Of a stretch of 64,000 bases of DNA, positions 63,785 to 64,000 are shown one piece after another; positions within the stretch are counted from its first letter, which is position 1, and each line of letters begins with the position of its first letter. The stretch is taken from the NCBI RefSeq assembly GCF_027244095.1, contig NC_069659.1, positions 345,642,250-345,706,249 on the forward strand. Direction: 5' to 3'. Both the position numbers and the translations under genes were made by a program. This DNA is from Hemicordylus capensis (lineage: Eukaryota > Chordata > Lepidosauria > Squamata > Cordylidae). The notes below the pieces were generated by a model, which made no database searches, was not told the origin of the DNA, and saw nothing but the letters and a program-made list of their open reading frames with translations.

Positions 63785-63905
63785 TGGCTCATCCAATGAA
63801 CGTGATGGGAAAGAGATTCAAGACAAAGAAAATACTTCACACAATGCACAATGAACTTGTGGATTTTCTGCCACAGATGTGGCAAGGGTCACTAGTCAAG
63901 CCACA
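63785..63905 (+). mobile_element. Very old CR1-like fragment
   Basis: gagattcaagacaaagaaaa, then tacttcacacaatgcacaat and gaacttgtggattttctgcc resembles the CR1 ORF2 end (..RFRTNKRKYFFTQ..LWNSLP..), but most codons have changed. Low certainty. Confidence 0.45.
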
Positions 63906-63928
63906 TAGAGAGGATGCAAAAGACATCA

Positions 63929-64000
63929 AAGAGTCGTAGAACTTTAGAGCTGGAAGGGTCCCTTGGAGGTCTTCTAGTCCACCCCTTGCTCTGTGACATT
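63929..64000 (-). mobile_element. CR1 LINE of a second lineage (3' end, cut by the window edge)
   Basis: gagtcgtagaactttagagc, then tggaagggtcccttggaggt and cttctagtccaccccttgc is the inverse of the CR1 3' terminus common in birds, turtles and crocodiles (..GATGACCTCTAGGGTCCCTTCCAA-type). It differs from the TTCTTATG-tailed CR1 copies elsewhere in this window. Confidence 0.75.

Noticed and set aside
1-64000. LTR retrotransposons, endogenous retroviruses, Polintons
   Set aside because: I saw no gag, protease, integrase, envelope, capsid or paired LTR signature anywhere in the window.
1-64000. Host protein-coding gene
   Set aside because: No series of frames with recognisable domains and splice sites; the only weak exon-like piece is 32590-32700.

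Overview
The window looks like nuclear DNA from a squamate reptile. It carries a squamate-style mixture of interspersed repeats: CR1 LINEs whose 3' tails read TTCTTATG, L2 LINEs, one BovB fragment, an R4/Dong LINE, a Penelope-like element, a tRNA-headed SINE with a BovB-type tail (Sauria-like), many SINEs with a 5S-rRNA-like head, Helitrons, and many hAT-like and foldback DNA elements. I found no convincing host protein-coding exon, tRNA, rRNA or miRNA gene. The window reads as intergenic or deep-intronic DNA. Every long open frame with recognisable homology belongs to a mobile element. All identifications come from reading protein motifs, termini and target-site duplications (TSDs) by eye.

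Layout. 1-1215: L2 LINE split by a 5S-headed SINE. 1217-4320: no recognised feature. 4329-13360: a deep nest. An hAT-like shell (TAGGGTTRCCAAC ends, near-identical 8-bp flanks) holds a 5'-truncated Penelope-like element (5105-9087, 44-bp direct repeat at its edges) that was itself split by a CR1 (7211-8700). The same shell holds a retroposon tail whose TAA/CAA microsatellite received a nearly full-length R4 LINE (9374-13025). 13.5-20 kb: single-copy DNA with scattered MITEs and SINEs. 20086-20633: short Helitron. 20731-24303: the longest CR1, with both ORFs, carrying a TA-flanked MITE. 24304-25854 and 36173-37824: two copies of a ~1.6-kb hAT-type foldback element with very long internal inverted arms. 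26653-29368: a foldback MITE hit by an hAT element, which holds a second, GC-rich Helitron and a SINE. 33923-35411: another copy of that foldback MITE, hit by a different hAT element within a few bases of the same internal position.

38-49 kb: SINEs, foldback MITEs, L2 and BovB fragments and microsatellites. 49857-51050: a CR1 that kept ORF1 and its 3' end but lost about 2.6 kb in between. 53733-55959: L2 with a large part of its RT. 56-61 kb: CR1 and SINE fragments. 61495-62260: internally deleted Tc1 element with ~250-bp inverted repeats. 62890-63580: tandem array that may end a Helitron-like element. The last 250 bp hold relics of a second CR1 lineage.

The main interest is in element ecology rather than host genes: who landed in whom, an apparent shared insertion hotspot, composite 5S+tRNA SINEs, giant foldback hAT elements, an R4 sitting in TAA repeats, and repeated signs of snap-back (templated inverted) duplication at element edges. 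No LTR retrovirus-like or Polinton-like sequence was recognised.
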